A stretch of 38,429 bases of DNA from Mycolicibacterium xanthum (GTDB lineage: Bacteria > Actinomycetota > Actinomycetes > Mycobacteriales > Mycobacteriaceae). The stretch is taken from contig NZ_JAIFZS010000074.1 of assembly GCF_019710635.1 (NCBI RefSeq), positions 1 through 38,429 on the forward strand. The letters run 5' to 3'. Positions 14,805 to 22,985 of this stretch are shown here, one piece after another. Position 1 is the first letter of the stretch. Every line of letters begins with the position of its first letter. The notes beneath the pieces are model-generated. The model did no database searches. It saw only the letters and a list, made by a program, of their open reading frames with translations, and was not told the origin of the DNA. The translations under genes were made by a program, and so were the position numbers.

Positions 14805-15173
14805 GTGATCGAAGTTCTTGAAGACTTTCCCGACAACGTGGCCGCCTTCGTGTGCCGCGGCCGCGTGACGAGGGCCGACTATGAGTCGGTGCTGATCCCA
14901 CGATGCCTCGAACGCCTCGAACATCACCACAAGGTGCGGGTGTACTACGAGGTGGCTGCGGAATTCGACGGTATCGATCCCGGCGCGGCGTGGGAGGACG
15001 CGAAACTCGGTCTCGGTCATCTGCCGGGCTGGGAGCGTTTCGTCGTCGTCACCGACGTCGAGTGGATGCAGCACGCGGTCAAGTTCTTCGGCTTCCTGAT
15101 GCCGGGCGAGCTGACGGTGTTCCCGTCGGCCCGGGCCGAACAGGCCCGGGCGTGGATCGTCGGGGACATGTGA
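14805..15173 (+). CDS. SpoIIAA-like (STAS-type) protein
   Basis: This 122-residue cytoplasmic protein matches the SpoIIAA-like family (STAS fold). It begins with a strand and FPDNVAAFVCRGRVTRADYE, then VRVYYEVAAEFDGIDPGAAWEDAKLG, WERFVVVTDVEWMQHAVKFFG and the C-terminal FPSARAEQARAWI. These proteins are common next to stress or membrane genes and their biochemical role is unclear. The GTG at 14805 follows a G-rich GGGGGTGG. The frame extends upstream to 14697 but would overlap the palindromic operator of the divergent sulfur operon and is not protein-like. The divergent arrangement leaves the operator between the two genes, so shared control is possible. Confidence 0.85.
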   Translation: MIEVLEDFPDNVAAFVCRGRVTRADYESVLIPRCLERLEHHHKVRVYYEVAAEFDGIDPGAAWEDAKLGLGHLPGWERFVVVTDVEWMQHAVKFFGFLMPGELTVFPSARAEQARAWIVGDM

Positions 15174-15968
15174 TCAGCCGGCCAGCGACGACGGCGAGAC
15201 GGGGAAGTCGAAGTAGGTCTCGGGATAGGTCTCCGGCGTGAAGGTGAAGTGCCACCACTCGTACTCGTAGTTGTGAAATCCCTGCGCCGCCAGACCGTTC
15301 TTGAGCAGCAGGCGGTTGCTCAGTTGTTCGCCCTGCACGCGGGGGCCGAGGGTGTGCGCCGAGGGATCGAAGCAGTCGTAGCCGGTACCCATGTCGATGG
15401 TGTTGTCGGCGAAGCGCCGCGGTGCCGGCGCGGTGCAGGCGGCCAGCGGTTCGCCGGGGACGAAGCCGGGCTCCTGGCGGGCCGGCAGCGCGACGAGGGT
15501 GACGTCGAGGGTGCTGCCGCGGCTGTGTCCGGATTTCTCCGCGATGTAGCCGTCGGCGAACAGCTGCGACTTGTCGACCCACGGGTAGAACTCGCCCTTC
15601 ATCTGCTGATCGGCCGGATCGGCGGCCCACGCCACGAAGTCGTCGACGGCGCGTTGCGGGCGGTAGCAGTCGTAGACCTTCAGCGTGTACCCCTGTGCGA
15701 CGAACCCGCGTTGGGCCCGGCTCAGCGCCTCGGCGGCCGGCCGGGTGAGGATGCACATCGGCGCCTCGTACCCGTCGACCGGCTCGCCGGTGAAGTTGTG
15801 CGCGGTGTCGTATCGGATGTCCAGCAGGATCGTCGGGTCGACGTCGCTCAAAGAGACGAAATCAGGCGGCGCCGTGGGCTGCGGTTGGGCGGCTGCGGGC
15901 GCGGCGAAGACACCGGCGGCGACGACGGCGGCACATCCGGCGGCGGCGAGTCTGAGCGGCTGCGGCAT
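15174..15968 (-). CDS. Exported D-Ala-D-Ala dipeptidase-like peptidase (M15D/VanX type)
   Basis: The 264-residue precursor has a signal peptide (about residues 1-27, ending APAAAQ). The mature part is a zinc peptidase of the VanX/DdpX family, with first zinc ligands His and Asp in SGHSRGSTLDVTL and catalytic Glu with third zinc His in EYEWWHF. YRPQRAVDDFVAWA matches the family's substrate-binding Arg region. Such enzymes cleave D-Ala-D-Ala dipeptide. The exported mycobacterial form would act on wall-derived dipeptides. The ATG lies 4 bp after the stop of the YihY gene, so the two are translationally coupled, and the gene has no strong ribosome site of its own. It ends immediately beside the SpoIIAA-like gene (convergent). 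Confidence 0.9.
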   Translation of the reverse strand: MPQPLRLAAAGCAAVVAAGVFAAPAAAQPQPTAPPDFVSLSDVDPTILLDIRYDTAHNFTGEPVDGYEAPMCILTRPAAEALSRAQRGFVAQGYTLKVYDCYRPQRAVDDFVAWAADPADQQMKGEFYPWVDKSQLFADGYIAEKSGHSRGSTLDVTLVALPARQEPGFVPGEPLAACTAPAPRRFADNTIDMGTGYDCFDPSAHTLGPRVQGEQLSNRLLLKNGLAAQGFHNYEYEWWHFTFTPETYPETYFDFPVSPSSLAG

Positions 15969-15972
15969 GTCT

Positions 15973-17046
15973 TCATTGCAGCATCTCCCCGTGGCCTGCG
16001 TCGGCGTTCTTCCCGTCGACATCCGAACGGCGCCGGCGGCGCAACCGATTCACCCGCGAGGGATGGTCCTGGTGCGGCCACATCCGCTCGACCTCGGCGT
16101 TGAGCTCGGCGCCCAGCAGCACCGCGAAGGCGGTGATGTAGAGCCACAACACCACCGCGAGTGGCACCGCGAGCTGACTGAAGATGGCGTCGTCGCGCAC
16201 GCTCAGCGCCATGTAGGCGCGCAGGCCTGCCGACGCCGACAACCACAGCAGGACGGCCATGAGTGCACCCGGCAGGTCGCGGCGCCAGGGCGTTTTCCAG
16301 GGCACGCCGACGTGGTACAGCGTGGCCAGACCCAGTAGCACCAGCAGGGTGACGATGGGCCAGAACAACACGTCGAACACCTGCAGCGTGGTGTCGGCGA
16401 CCGCGTCCGGGGTCAGCCAGTGCACGATCCGGGGGCCGAACACCATCGGTGGAAGGATGGCCACCGCACCGATCAGGCCGGCGATGGTGAGTCCGAACGC
16501 CAGCAGCCGTCTCCGCCAGCTGGGGCGCGGGTCGACGTTATAGGCGATCGTGATCGTCTCCAGGTATCGGTTGACCGCCCGCGAGCCGGTCCAGATGCTC
16601 AACACGATGCCGATCGAGACGACGCCGCCCCGGGTCTGGGCGAGCACCGTGTTCACCGCCTGCTCGTAGGACGCGTAGGTGGGGTCGGACAGGAACGGAT
16701 CGGGAATGCCCAGCACCAGCTCGCGCAGTTCGTCGGCGCCCGCCGGCCCCAGGCTGGCCGCGACGAAGCCCAGCGACCCGATGATCGCGAGCAGCAGCGC
16801 GGGCAGCGAGATCAGGGTGAACAGCGCGGCTTCGGCCGCCAGCCCGGGAACCCGGTCGTCGAACGTGCCCCGGATGGTGCGTCGGGTCAGCCGCGCACTC
16901 TGCTGCACCGGCCGGGGCAGTCGGTCGAAAACGGCCGAGCCGCGGTCGTGCAGCGCCGCGCGGCGCCCGTCCACCGCCGAGCGGGCCTCGGACAACCGCT
17001 GAGACAGTCGCGGGAACCGGTCGCGTCGCCCACTGTCGCCTGCCAT
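15973..17046 (-). CDS. YihY/BrkB-family membrane protein
   Basis: The 357-residue protein has a basic soluble N-terminus of about 75 residues, then six hydrophobic helices with family motifs: AAEAALFTLISLPALLLAI, GVVSIGIVLSIWTGSRAVN and AVPLAVVLWLYITAFAVLLGAELNAEVER. The last is the typical final helix with GAELNAE. The family was once mislabelled ribonuclease BN. Its members are inner-membrane proteins of uncertain transport function. The C-terminal tail is Arg/Asp-rich. ATG 17046 was chosen over an upstream extension of 28 basic residues. It is the first gene of a two-gene unit with the VanX-like peptidase. Confidence 0.9.
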   Translation of the reverse strand: MAGDSGRRDRFPRLSQRLSEARSAVDGRRAALHDRGSAVFDRLPRPVQQSARLTRRTIRGTFDDRVPGLAAEAALFTLISLPALLLAIIGSLGFVAASLGPAGADELRELVLGIPDPFLSDPTYASYEQAVNTVLAQTRGGVVSIGIVLSIWTGSRAVNRYLETITIAYNVDPRPSWRRRLLAFGLTIAGLIGAVAILPPMVFGPRIVHWLTPDAVADTTLQVFDVLFWPIVTLLVLLGLATLYHVGVPWKTPWRRDLPGALMAVLLWLSASAGLRAYMALSVRDDAIFSQLAVPLAVVLWLYITAFAVLLGAELNAEVERMWPHQDHPSRVNRLRRRRRSDVDGKNADAGHGEMLQ

Positions 17047-17202
17047 CGTGTCGAGCCTAGGAGACCGCGCGATCACGCGGTCGCGTCGTACCCGGACCGT
17101 CCAGGACTTCGGTCGCCACCTCGAGGGCACAAGGTCCCCGTCCTAGGCGAAAACCGGCCGACGACGCACGGCGGGGTTCTACCGTGGGCACAGGAGGCCA
17201 CC

Positions 17203-18561
17203 ATGAGCGAATTCATGCGCAACAGCGATGCATTCACGTGGTCGATGGAAAGCGATCCACGGTTGAGGTCGACGGTGGTCACGGTGCTCGAGTTGGACCG
17301 GATCCCGGACTGGGACGAGGTTCGCGACCGGTTCGACCGACTCCGCCACGAGCTGCCGATGCTGCGCCAGCGGGTGGTGAACTCGCCGCCGCCTGCGCCG
17401 CCGCGCTGGCGGGAATGCGCCGATTTCGATCTGGATTTCCACATGCGCCGGATCGCCGCTCCTGCGCCGGGTTCGTTCGACGCGGTGCTCGAACTCGCGC
17501 GGCTGGCCCAGATGGAGGACTTCGACCGGGCCCGGCCGCTGTGGAAGATGACGCTGATCGAGGGTCTGGCCGACGGCGGGGCCGCCGTGCTGTTCGTCTT
17601 CCACCACGCCCTGACCGACGGCGTCGGGGGAGTGCAGATCGCGATGACCCTGTTCGGCCTGTCCGACATGCCACCCGAATCCCCGGAACTCCCACAGCCC
17701 GAGGCGCCGTCGATGCTCGGCGACTACGTGGATGCAGCCCGCTACGGCGCGGGCGCGATCGGCGGTGCGGCCACCGGTGCGCTCGTCGAGGTGCCCAAGC
17801 TGTTACTCGCCGGGATCCGCAACCCGCTGGGCGCCGTGCGTTCGGCGACGGCGCTGGCCGCCTCGGTGTACCGCACGGTCCGGCCGGTCAACCGCACCGG
17901 ATCACCGTTGATGACGAACCGGACCCTGCGCCGCCGACTCGCGGTGCTCGAGGTTCCGAGGGGTCCGCTGCAGGAAGCCGCGCATCGTTGCGGAGGGGCG
18001 CTCAACGATGCATTCGTCGCGGGTGTGGCCGGGGGACTGCGCCGCTATCACGAGAAGCACGACGTCAGTGTGGGGGCGCTGCACCTTTCGATGCCGATCA
18101 GCCTGCGGGCCAAGGGTGACCCGCCGGGCGGCAACCGAATCACGTTGATGCGTTTCGACGTTCCCGTGGGACTCGCCGATCCCGCGGACCGGATCCGGCA
18201 GATCCATGAGCGCACCGCCCAGGTGCGCCATGAGCGGTCGCTGCCACACACCCAGATGATCGCCGGGGCACTCAACCGGATGCCGCGCTGGTACATCGGC
18301 TCGATCCTGCGGCACGTCGACTTCCTGGCCAGCGACGTGCCCGGCATCCCGGTGCAGGTGTCGCTCGGCGGCGCCGAGGTCCGGAGGCAGTACGCGTTCG
18401 GTCCGACGATCGGCTCCGCGGTCAACGTGACGCTGTTGACCTATGTCGACACCTGTGAGCTGGGCATCGACGTGGACACCGGAGCCATTCCGGATGTCGA
18501 GGAGTTCTGCGACTGCCTGCGGGCCGGGTTCGACGAGGTGCTGGTGCTGGCCGAAAGCTGA
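17203..18561 (+). CDS. Wax ester synthase/diacylglycerol acyltransferase (WS/DGAT family)
   Basis: This 452-residue enzyme carries the acyltransferase active-site motif HHxxxDG as HHALTDG (His134, His135, Asp139). It also has the C-terminal-domain motifs LNDAFVAGVAGGLRRY, PISLRAKGDPPGGNRI and SDVPGIP of the bacterial family. WS/DGAT enzymes join acyl-CoA to diacylglycerol or fatty alcohols to make storage lipids. Mycobacteria have many copies and individual substrates cannot be read from sequence. The ATG at 17203 follows AGGAGG by 5 nt. A frame that runs back to 16420 is antisense to the YihY gene and was not used. The gene converges with the DUF427 gene 16 bp away. Confidence 0.93.
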   Translation: MSEFMRNSDAFTWSMESDPRLRSTVVTVLELDRIPDWDEVRDRFDRLRHELPMLRQRVVNSPPPAPPRWRECADFDLDFHMRRIAAPAPGSFDAVLELARLAQMEDFDRARPLWKMTLIEGLADGGAAVLFVFHHALTDGVGGVQIAMTLFGLSDMPPESPELPQPEAPSMLGDYVDAARYGAGAIGGAATGALVEVPKLLLAGIRNPLGAVRSATALAASVYRTVRPVNRTGSPLMTNRTLRRRLAVLEVPRGPLQEAAHRCGGALNDAFVAGVAGGLRRYHEKHDVSVGALHLSMPISLRAKGDPPGGNRITLMRFDVPVGLADPADRIRQIHERTAQVRHERSLPHTQMIAGALNRMPRWYIGSILRHVDFLASDVPGIPVQVSLGGAEVRRQYAFGPTIGSAVNVTLLTYVDTCELGIDVDTGAIPDVEEFCDCLRAGFDEVLVLAES

Positions 18562-18577
18562 ATCTCCGCAACGATGT

Positions 18578-19375
18578 TCAGCCGAAGTGGGTTTTCGGCC
18601 GCGGTAGCGGTACGCCATCGACGGTGAGGTCGACCTTCTCGTTGTAGAACGCGATCATGTTCGCGATCGCCGCGACGGCCGGCAGCGGGGTGTGATAGGT
18701 CCAGGCCAGGTCGGCGTGCAGCGCATTGCCCCCACCCGCATTGCCCACCCGCACCGCCCAGTACCCCGACGTCACCCCCTTGTACGGACACAGCGTCTCG
18801 GTGTCCGTCGGGGTCAGCTGCCCGAACGCCACATCGGTGCGGTCGATGTAGTACCTGGTCGGCAGGCCGGTCTCGAACAGCAGCACGGGACTGTGGGTGT
18901 CGGCCAGCGTCACCCCGTCCAGTGACACCGTGACGTGGCGGTGCGACCGCAGCGCGTCCACCCGCACGTAGGGATTGCGCGGGTGGCCGTAGACCGGCTC
19001 GTCCTCCTCGAACCAGGTCAGCGCAGCCCATTCGAACCGCACCAGGCCCGCGACCGGTCCACCGTCGTCGTCGAACACCCTTGCCGCGGTCCCGAACACA
19101 CCGGCGGACCCGGTCAACGCGAACAGCCGGGACGGACCGAACTGCACCTTCTGCGGATGCCCCTCGTCGCGCAGGAATCCGGGCCGGACATCGGTGAGGG
19201 GGATGTAGTAGTGCGGGTAGTACGGCACCTCCCACACGTAGCGGGCGGACGTCGTGTCGAACACCAGCTCATGGCCGAGGAACCCGCGCACCCGCCGCGG
19301 TGCGGGTTCCACCCTGCCCCGGGCCGCGGCCATCTGCGGATAGTCGGGTGCCGCCTGCGGGGATGTGGTGCTCAC
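18578..19375 (-). CDS. DUF427-family protein (two-domain form)
   Basis: The 265-residue protein contains two DUF427-type repeats. The first is at about residues 30-130 (RVRGFLGHELVFDTTSARYVWE, then YYIPLTDVRPGFL). The second is at about 155-250 (VTVSLDGVTLADTHSPVLLFE, then RYYIDRTDVAFGQLTPTDTETLCPYKG and AVAAIANMIAFYNEKVDLTVDG). DUF427 proteins are widespread in actinobacteria and of unknown activity. The LCPYKG segment is a hallmark of the family. The GTG at 19375 is supported by GGAG 6 nt upstream. It is divergent from the TetR gene and shares the 118-bp AT-rich intergenic region with the TetR palindrome, so it may be a target of that regulator. Confidence 0.88.
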   Translation of the reverse strand: MSTTSPQAAPDYPQMAAARGRVEPAPRRVRGFLGHELVFDTTSARYVWEVPYYPHYYIPLTDVRPGFLRDEGHPQKVQFGPSRLFALTGSAGVFGTAARVFDDDGGPVAGLVRFEWAALTWFEEDEPVYGHPRNPYVRVDALRSHRHVTVSLDGVTLADTHSPVLLFETGLPTRYYIDRTDVAFGQLTPTDTETLCPYKGVTSGYWAVRVGNAGGGNALHADLAWTYHTPLPAVAAIANMIAFYNEKVDLTVDGVPLPRPKTHFG

Positions 19376-19471
19376 GCTGGTCTCCGTTCCGGTGCCGCCG
19401 TCCGGATGAAACGTTAGGCCGGTCCGCGGCGGCGCTGACATTTCTCAGCAGATTAATAGTTATCATTATTT

Positions 19472-19489
19472 AGATAGTAGTTACTATCT
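19472..19489. promoter_or_regulatory. Perfect 18-bp palindrome, probable TetR operator
   Basis: AGATAGTA and TACTATCT form perfect 8-bp arms around GT, ending 4 bp before the TetR ATG. It lies in a marked AT-rich island (about 19440-19495) between divergent genes. An imperfect second dyad (TAATAGTTATCATTATT, 19453-19470) abuts it. Binding by the adjacent TetR protein is inferred. Confidence 0.75.
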
Positions 19490-19493
19490 GAGT

Positions 19494-20141
19494 ATGAACT
19501 CCAATGAGAAGCCCCGACGGCTGACCCGGGTCGAGGCCAGGGCGCAGACCCGGCAACGGCTGCTCGATGCCGCCGCGGAGGTGTTCGCGCGAAAGGGCTA
19601 CGGCGCCGCGTCGGTCGACGAGATCGCCGAGGCGGCGGGCTTCTCGGTCGGTGCGGTCTACTCCAACTTCGCCGGCAAGGAGCAGTTGTTCTCCGAGCTG
19701 ATGGCCGAGCGCGCCGTCGGACGCATCGAGGCGATCGTCGGGGCCATGCAGGCCGCCCGCGAGCAGGGCGGCGATCCGCTGGGCCTACTCGGCCGCATGC
19801 TCATCGAGGCCGCCGACCAGGACATCGAGGCCGCGGCGCTGCAGACCGAGTTCTGGCTGCACGCCGTTCGCAACCCCGACACCATGGCGATCCTCGCGGC
19901 GGGCACCGGCCGGACGCTGACCCTGCTGCGCGACGTGGTCGCCGGCCTGCTGGCCGACAAAGACGTCGACAGCAGCGTCACCCCGGAGTCCTTCGCGGTC
20001 GTCGTGCTCGCGCTCTATCAAGGCCTGGTCCGGCAGCGCCGCACCGACCCCGAACGGGTGCCCGAAGAACTGTTCGGGCAGGCGCTGTCCTGGCAGATCG
20101 CCGGAATGCCCAAGGTCGCCGGCAAACTCAACCGAAAGTAG
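19494..20141 (+). CDS. TetR-family transcriptional regulator
   Basis: The 215-residue protein has the TetR DNA-binding domain at residues 10-60: TRQRLLDAAAEVFARKGYGA, then SVDEIAEAAGFSVGAVYSNF and GKEQLFSEL. The helical ligand domain that follows has TEFWLHAVRNPDTMAILA and a C-terminal region of lipid-gene TetR style. The ATG lies 4 bp after the palindrome, so transcripts may be leaderless. It is 7 bp upstream of the fatty-acid-hydroxylase gene and probably forms an operon with it. It likely represses itself, the hydroxylase and perhaps the divergent DUF427 gene. The ligand is unknown. Confidence 0.92.
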   Translation: MNSNEKPRRLTRVEARAQTRQRLLDAAAEVFARKGYGAASVDEIAEAAGFSVGAVYSNFAGKEQLFSELMAERAVGRIEAIVGAMQAAREQGGDPLGLLGRMLIEAADQDIEAAALQTEFWLHAVRNPDTMAILAAGTGRTLTLLRDVVAGLLADKDVDSSVTPESFAVVVLALYQGLVRQRRTDPERVPEELFGQALSWQIAGMPKVAGKLNRK

Positions 20142-20148
20142 TCACCCC

Positions 20149-21066
20149 GTGGGACACATCGCGATGATCTCCATCTACGCCATCCCGGCCTTCCTGGTGT
20201 TGATGGCCATCGAGTACTTCGGCTACTACCGAGAGCGGCGGGAGGCCCGGCGCACCGGTGTGCCGCCGGCCCGTGCCACGGCCGGGCTGTCGGTGCGGGA
20301 CACCACGACGAGCCTGTCGGTGTACGCGATCGGCCGGGTGGTCAAGCCTTTGGACAAGTTCATCGAACTGCCGTTGGTGGCCATCGCCGGCGCGCTGAGC
20401 CCGTTGGCACTGTCCGCGTCGGACTGGTGGCTCTGGGTACTGGCGCTGGTGCTGGCCGACCTGGCCTACTACGTCAAACACCGGATGTCGCACCGGATTC
20501 GGCTGTTCTGGGCCGGCCACAGCGTGCACCACTCCAGTGAGCGCTTCAATCTGTCCACCGCGGTGCGGTTGCCGTGGCTGATCCCGGGATCGTTCCTGAT
20601 GTCGGTGGTCTACGTGCCGCTGGCGCTGATCGGCATCCCGCTGTGGATGATCTTTCTGGCGCAGTCGGTCGTGCTGCTGTTCCAATACCCGATTCACACC
20701 GAACGGATCGGCCGGTTGCCGGGTCCGGTCGAGTTCGTCTTCAACACGCCGTCACACCACCGCGTCCACCACGGGGCGAACAACCCCTACCTGGACAAGA
20801 ACTACGGCGGCATCCTGATCGTCTGGGACCGGATGTTCGGCAGCTACGCCGAAGAGATCGAGCCCGTGCGGTTCGGGCTGACCAAGAACATCGACACCTA
20901 CAACCCGATCAAGGTCAACTATCACGAGTTCGCGACGATGCTGCGCGACGTGTGGCGGGCGCAGAGTTGGCGCGGCCGGATCGGCTATCTCGTGCAGCCA
21001 CCCGGCTGGGCCGAGCGGGCCGACACGCCGGCCACGGCGAACCGGGTTCTCGAGCCGGTGGGCTGA
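20149..21066 (+). CDS. Fatty acid hydroxylase/sterol desaturase superfamily membrane enzyme
   Basis: This 305-residue di-iron enzyme has the His clusters of the superfamily: HRMSH, then HSVHHSSERFN, then SPHH-type PSHHRVHHG near residue 205. They are embedded among four hydrophobic segments (ISIYAIPAFLVLMAIEYFGY, WWLWVLALVLADLAYYV and others). The enzymes use O2 to hydroxylate or desaturate lipids at the membrane face. NNPYLDKNYGGILIVWDRMFG is also typical. GTG 20149 or ATG 20164 may start the protein. It follows the TetR gene by 7 bp, so expression is probably tied to that regulator. The substrate is likely a fatty acid, alcohol or sterol, but sequence does not decide. Confidence 0.92.
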   Translation: MGHIAMISIYAIPAFLVLMAIEYFGYYRERREARRTGVPPARATAGLSVRDTTTSLSVYAIGRVVKPLDKFIELPLVAIAGALSPLALSASDWWLWVLALVLADLAYYVKHRMSHRIRLFWAGHSVHHSSERFNLSTAVRLPWLIPGSFLMSVVYVPLALIGIPLWMIFLAQSVVLLFQYPIHTERIGRLPGPVEFVFNTPSHHRVHHGANNPYLDKNYGGILIVWDRMFGSYAEEIEPVRFGLTKNIDTYNPIKVNYHEFATMLRDVWRAQSWRGRIGYLVQPPGWAERADTPATANRVLEPVG

Positions 21067-21079
21067 CGGGCCGGCGCGG

Positions 21080-21337
21080 TCACGAGTGGGGCGGTTCGAG
21101 GATGCCGCTGCTGCGGGCGCGCCCGAAGTTGGCCATCACCCGCTCGAGCACCGCGCCGTACGCCGAGCCGTCGTTGAGCAGCCGCTCCAGGCCGCGGTGG
21201 CGCAGGTAGGCGTCCAGCCGACGGTCCAACGGAGCGTCCCAGCCGCCCTGCTCGGTGTACTCCGAGCACAGGAATCCCCAGGCGATGTCATCGAGTGCAC
21301 CGGCGTCGAATCGATTGACCTGCACGGTATGCGGCAT
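21080..21337 (-). CDS. Small protein of unknown function
   Basis: This 85-residue soluble protein has a strong AGGAGG ribosome site 6 nt before the ATG at 21337, which decides the start over a longer frame to 21370. It is helical and charged (LDDIAWGFLCSEYTEQGGW, RRLDAYLRHRGLERLLNDG, AVLERVMANFGRA), without signal peptide or membrane segment. No family is recognised. It converges with the hydroxylase gene (13 bp gap) and is divergent from pyroglutamyl peptidase. A single conserved-looking Cys is present. Confidence 0.7.
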   Translation of the reverse strand: MPHTVQVNRFDAGALDDIAWGFLCSEYTEQGGWDAPLDRRLDAYLRHRGLERLLNDGSAYGAVLERVMANFGRARSSGILEPPHS

Positions 21338-21480
21338 TGCGCGCCTCCTGCGTGTCTTCCCCACGATCATGCCCGCTTTCCGGCCGGTACGAAAGGTCTC
21401 GGCGGCAGCCGAGTGCGAACGGCCCCGACGGTCTCGCGCACGGGATAGGGTGGCCGGAACCGACCAGTGGAGGAGCCGTC

Positions 21481-22149
21481 ATGCCGGCCGTGCTTGTCAC
21501 CGGTTTCGGTCCGTACGCCAACACCCCGGTCAACCCCGCGCAACTGACCGCGGAGGCGCTCGACGGCCGCACGATCGCCGGCGTTCCCGTGGTGTCGCGG
21601 ATCGTGTCAAATGCGTACTTCGACGCGATCGCGGACACGGTGGCCGCGGTCGAGGAGGTCGGGCCGGAGCTGCTGGTCATGCTCGGTGAATACGGTGGCC
21701 GCTCGATGATCACCGTCGAGCGGCTCGCGCAGAACCTCAACGACTGTGCGCGCTACGGAGTCGCCGACACGGCCGGCAAAGTACTCAACGGTGAACCGAC
21801 GGCCCCCGACGGGCCGGTCGCCTATTACTCGACGGCGCCGGTCAGGGCGATGGTGCTGGCCATGCGGGAAGCCGGGATACCTGCCGACATCTCCGATGCG
21901 GCAGGAACATTCGTCTGTAATCACCTGATGTACGGCATGCTGCACCACATCGCCACCAACGGGTTGCCGATCCGGGCGTCCTGGATTCACCTGCCGTACC
22001 TGCCGGAGATCGCCGCGTTGGACCGCAACCTGGGCGCGCCGAGCATGTCGGTGCAGACGGCTGCGGCCGGTGTGGCCGCGGGGATCGAGGCGGCGCTGTG
22101 CCACCGGGTCGACGTCAGCGACCCGGTGCATTCGCTGCTACAGATCTAG
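21481..22149 (+). CDS. pcp: Pyroglutamyl-peptidase I (C15 family)
   Basis: This 222-residue cysteine peptidase removes N-terminal pyroglutamate from peptides in the cytoplasm. The catalytic triad is Glu80 (GGRSMITVERLAQN), Cys146 (AAGTFVCNHLMYG) and His170 (RASWIHLPYLPE), matching the spacing in known bacterial enzymes. The N-terminal VTGFGPYANTPVNPA is the family's substrate-pocket motif. GGAGGA precedes the ATG at 21481. It is followed after 17 bp by the enoyl-CoA hydratase-like gene on the same strand, an apparently chance neighbour. Confidence 0.95.
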   Translation: MPAVLVTGFGPYANTPVNPAQLTAEALDGRTIAGVPVVSRIVSNAYFDAIADTVAAVEEVGPELLVMLGEYGGRSMITVERLAQNLNDCARYGVADTAGKVLNGEPTAPDGPVAYYSTAPVRAMVLAMREAGIPADISDAAGTFVCNHLMYGMLHHIATNGLPIRASWIHLPYLPEIAALDRNLGAPSMSVQTAAAGVAAGIEAALCHRVDVSDPVHSLLQI

Positions 22150-22166
22150 CGGAACGGGGAGCGCGG

Positions 22167-22883
22167 GTGATCGGTGTACGGCGGGACGGTGCGACAACGT
22201 GGTTGACGCTCGACCGGGCGGAGAAGCTGAACGCGTTCACCGTCGACGGCTATCGCGAACTGCGGGTGCAGCTGCAGGAGCTGATGGCCGATTCGTCGAC
22301 CCGTGTCGCGGTGCTGACCGGCACCGGCCGGGCGTTCTCCGTCGGGGCGGACCGTTCGCTGCTCGACGGATCGATGGACGCGTCGCAGCGGCGTGGCGCG
22401 GGTGACGAGTTCGACGCCCTGCTGGAGGTTCTCGCCGGATTCGAGAAACCGCTGGTGGCCGCCGTCAACGGGCTGGCGGTCGGTTTCGGCTGCACGGCCC
22501 TGTTGTACTGCGACGTCATCCTGGTCGCCGAATCGGCCCGGCTGCGAATGCCTTTCACGGCGATGGGCATCGTCCCGGAGGCCGGCAGCTCGGTGCTGCT
22601 ACCGGCCCGGGTCCGGTGGGCCGACGCGATGTGGTCGATGCTGTCCAGCGAATGGATCGATGCCGCCGCGGCGGTCCGAATGGGATTGGCGCTTGATGCG
22701 GTTCCCGATGCCGACCTGGTGACCCGCACCACCGACGCCGCCCAAGTCCTCGCGGCACACGATCCGCGCTCGGTGGCCGCCACCAAACGACTGCTGGTGG
22801 CGGGCCGGTCCGACGCAGCGCGGCGTGCGGCCGCGCGCGAAGTAGCGGAGATGGGACACCTGCTCGGCCCGCGCAACGACTGA
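22167..22883 (+). CDS. Enoyl-CoA hydratase/isomerase family protein
   Basis: This 238-residue crotonase-fold protein starts with GTG at 22167, with GGGGAG about 6 nt upstream. Family motifs are TLDRAEKLNAFT at the start, FSVGADRSLLDGS (oxyanion-hole strand), and KPLVAAVNGLAVGFGCTALLYCDVILVAE with RMPFTAMGIVPEAGSSVLL. The second region normally carries the catalytic Glu pair. Here FGCTALLYCD and VPEAG retain one Glu (in PEAG) but have Cys-Thr at the other position, so it may be an isomerase-type enzyme rather than a true hydratase. It probably acts on acyl-CoA substrates in fatty acid or side-chain degradation. Confidence 0.88.
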   Translation: MIGVRRDGATTWLTLDRAEKLNAFTVDGYRELRVQLQELMADSSTRVAVLTGTGRAFSVGADRSLLDGSMDASQRRGAGDEFDALLEVLAGFEKPLVAAVNGLAVGFGCTALLYCDVILVAESARLRMPFTAMGIVPEAGSSVLLPARVRWADAMWSMLSSEWIDAAAAVRMGLALDAVPDADLVTRTTDAAQVLAAHDPRSVAATKRLLVAGRSDAARRAAAREVAEMGHLLGPRND

Positions 22884-22985
22884 GTACTCACGGCACCGGA
22901 TCACCCGGCGACCGCCTCCGTTCGGCGCTGACAAGCGTCGGCATCCTCGGCCTATCAGGCCCGCGCATCGGCTGTGCGGGCGACA

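Noticed and set aside
16420..17202. Upstream extension of the WS/DGAT frame
   Set aside because: It is antisense to the YihY gene, with low-complexity polar composition. A perfect AGGAGG and ATG at 17203 give the true start.
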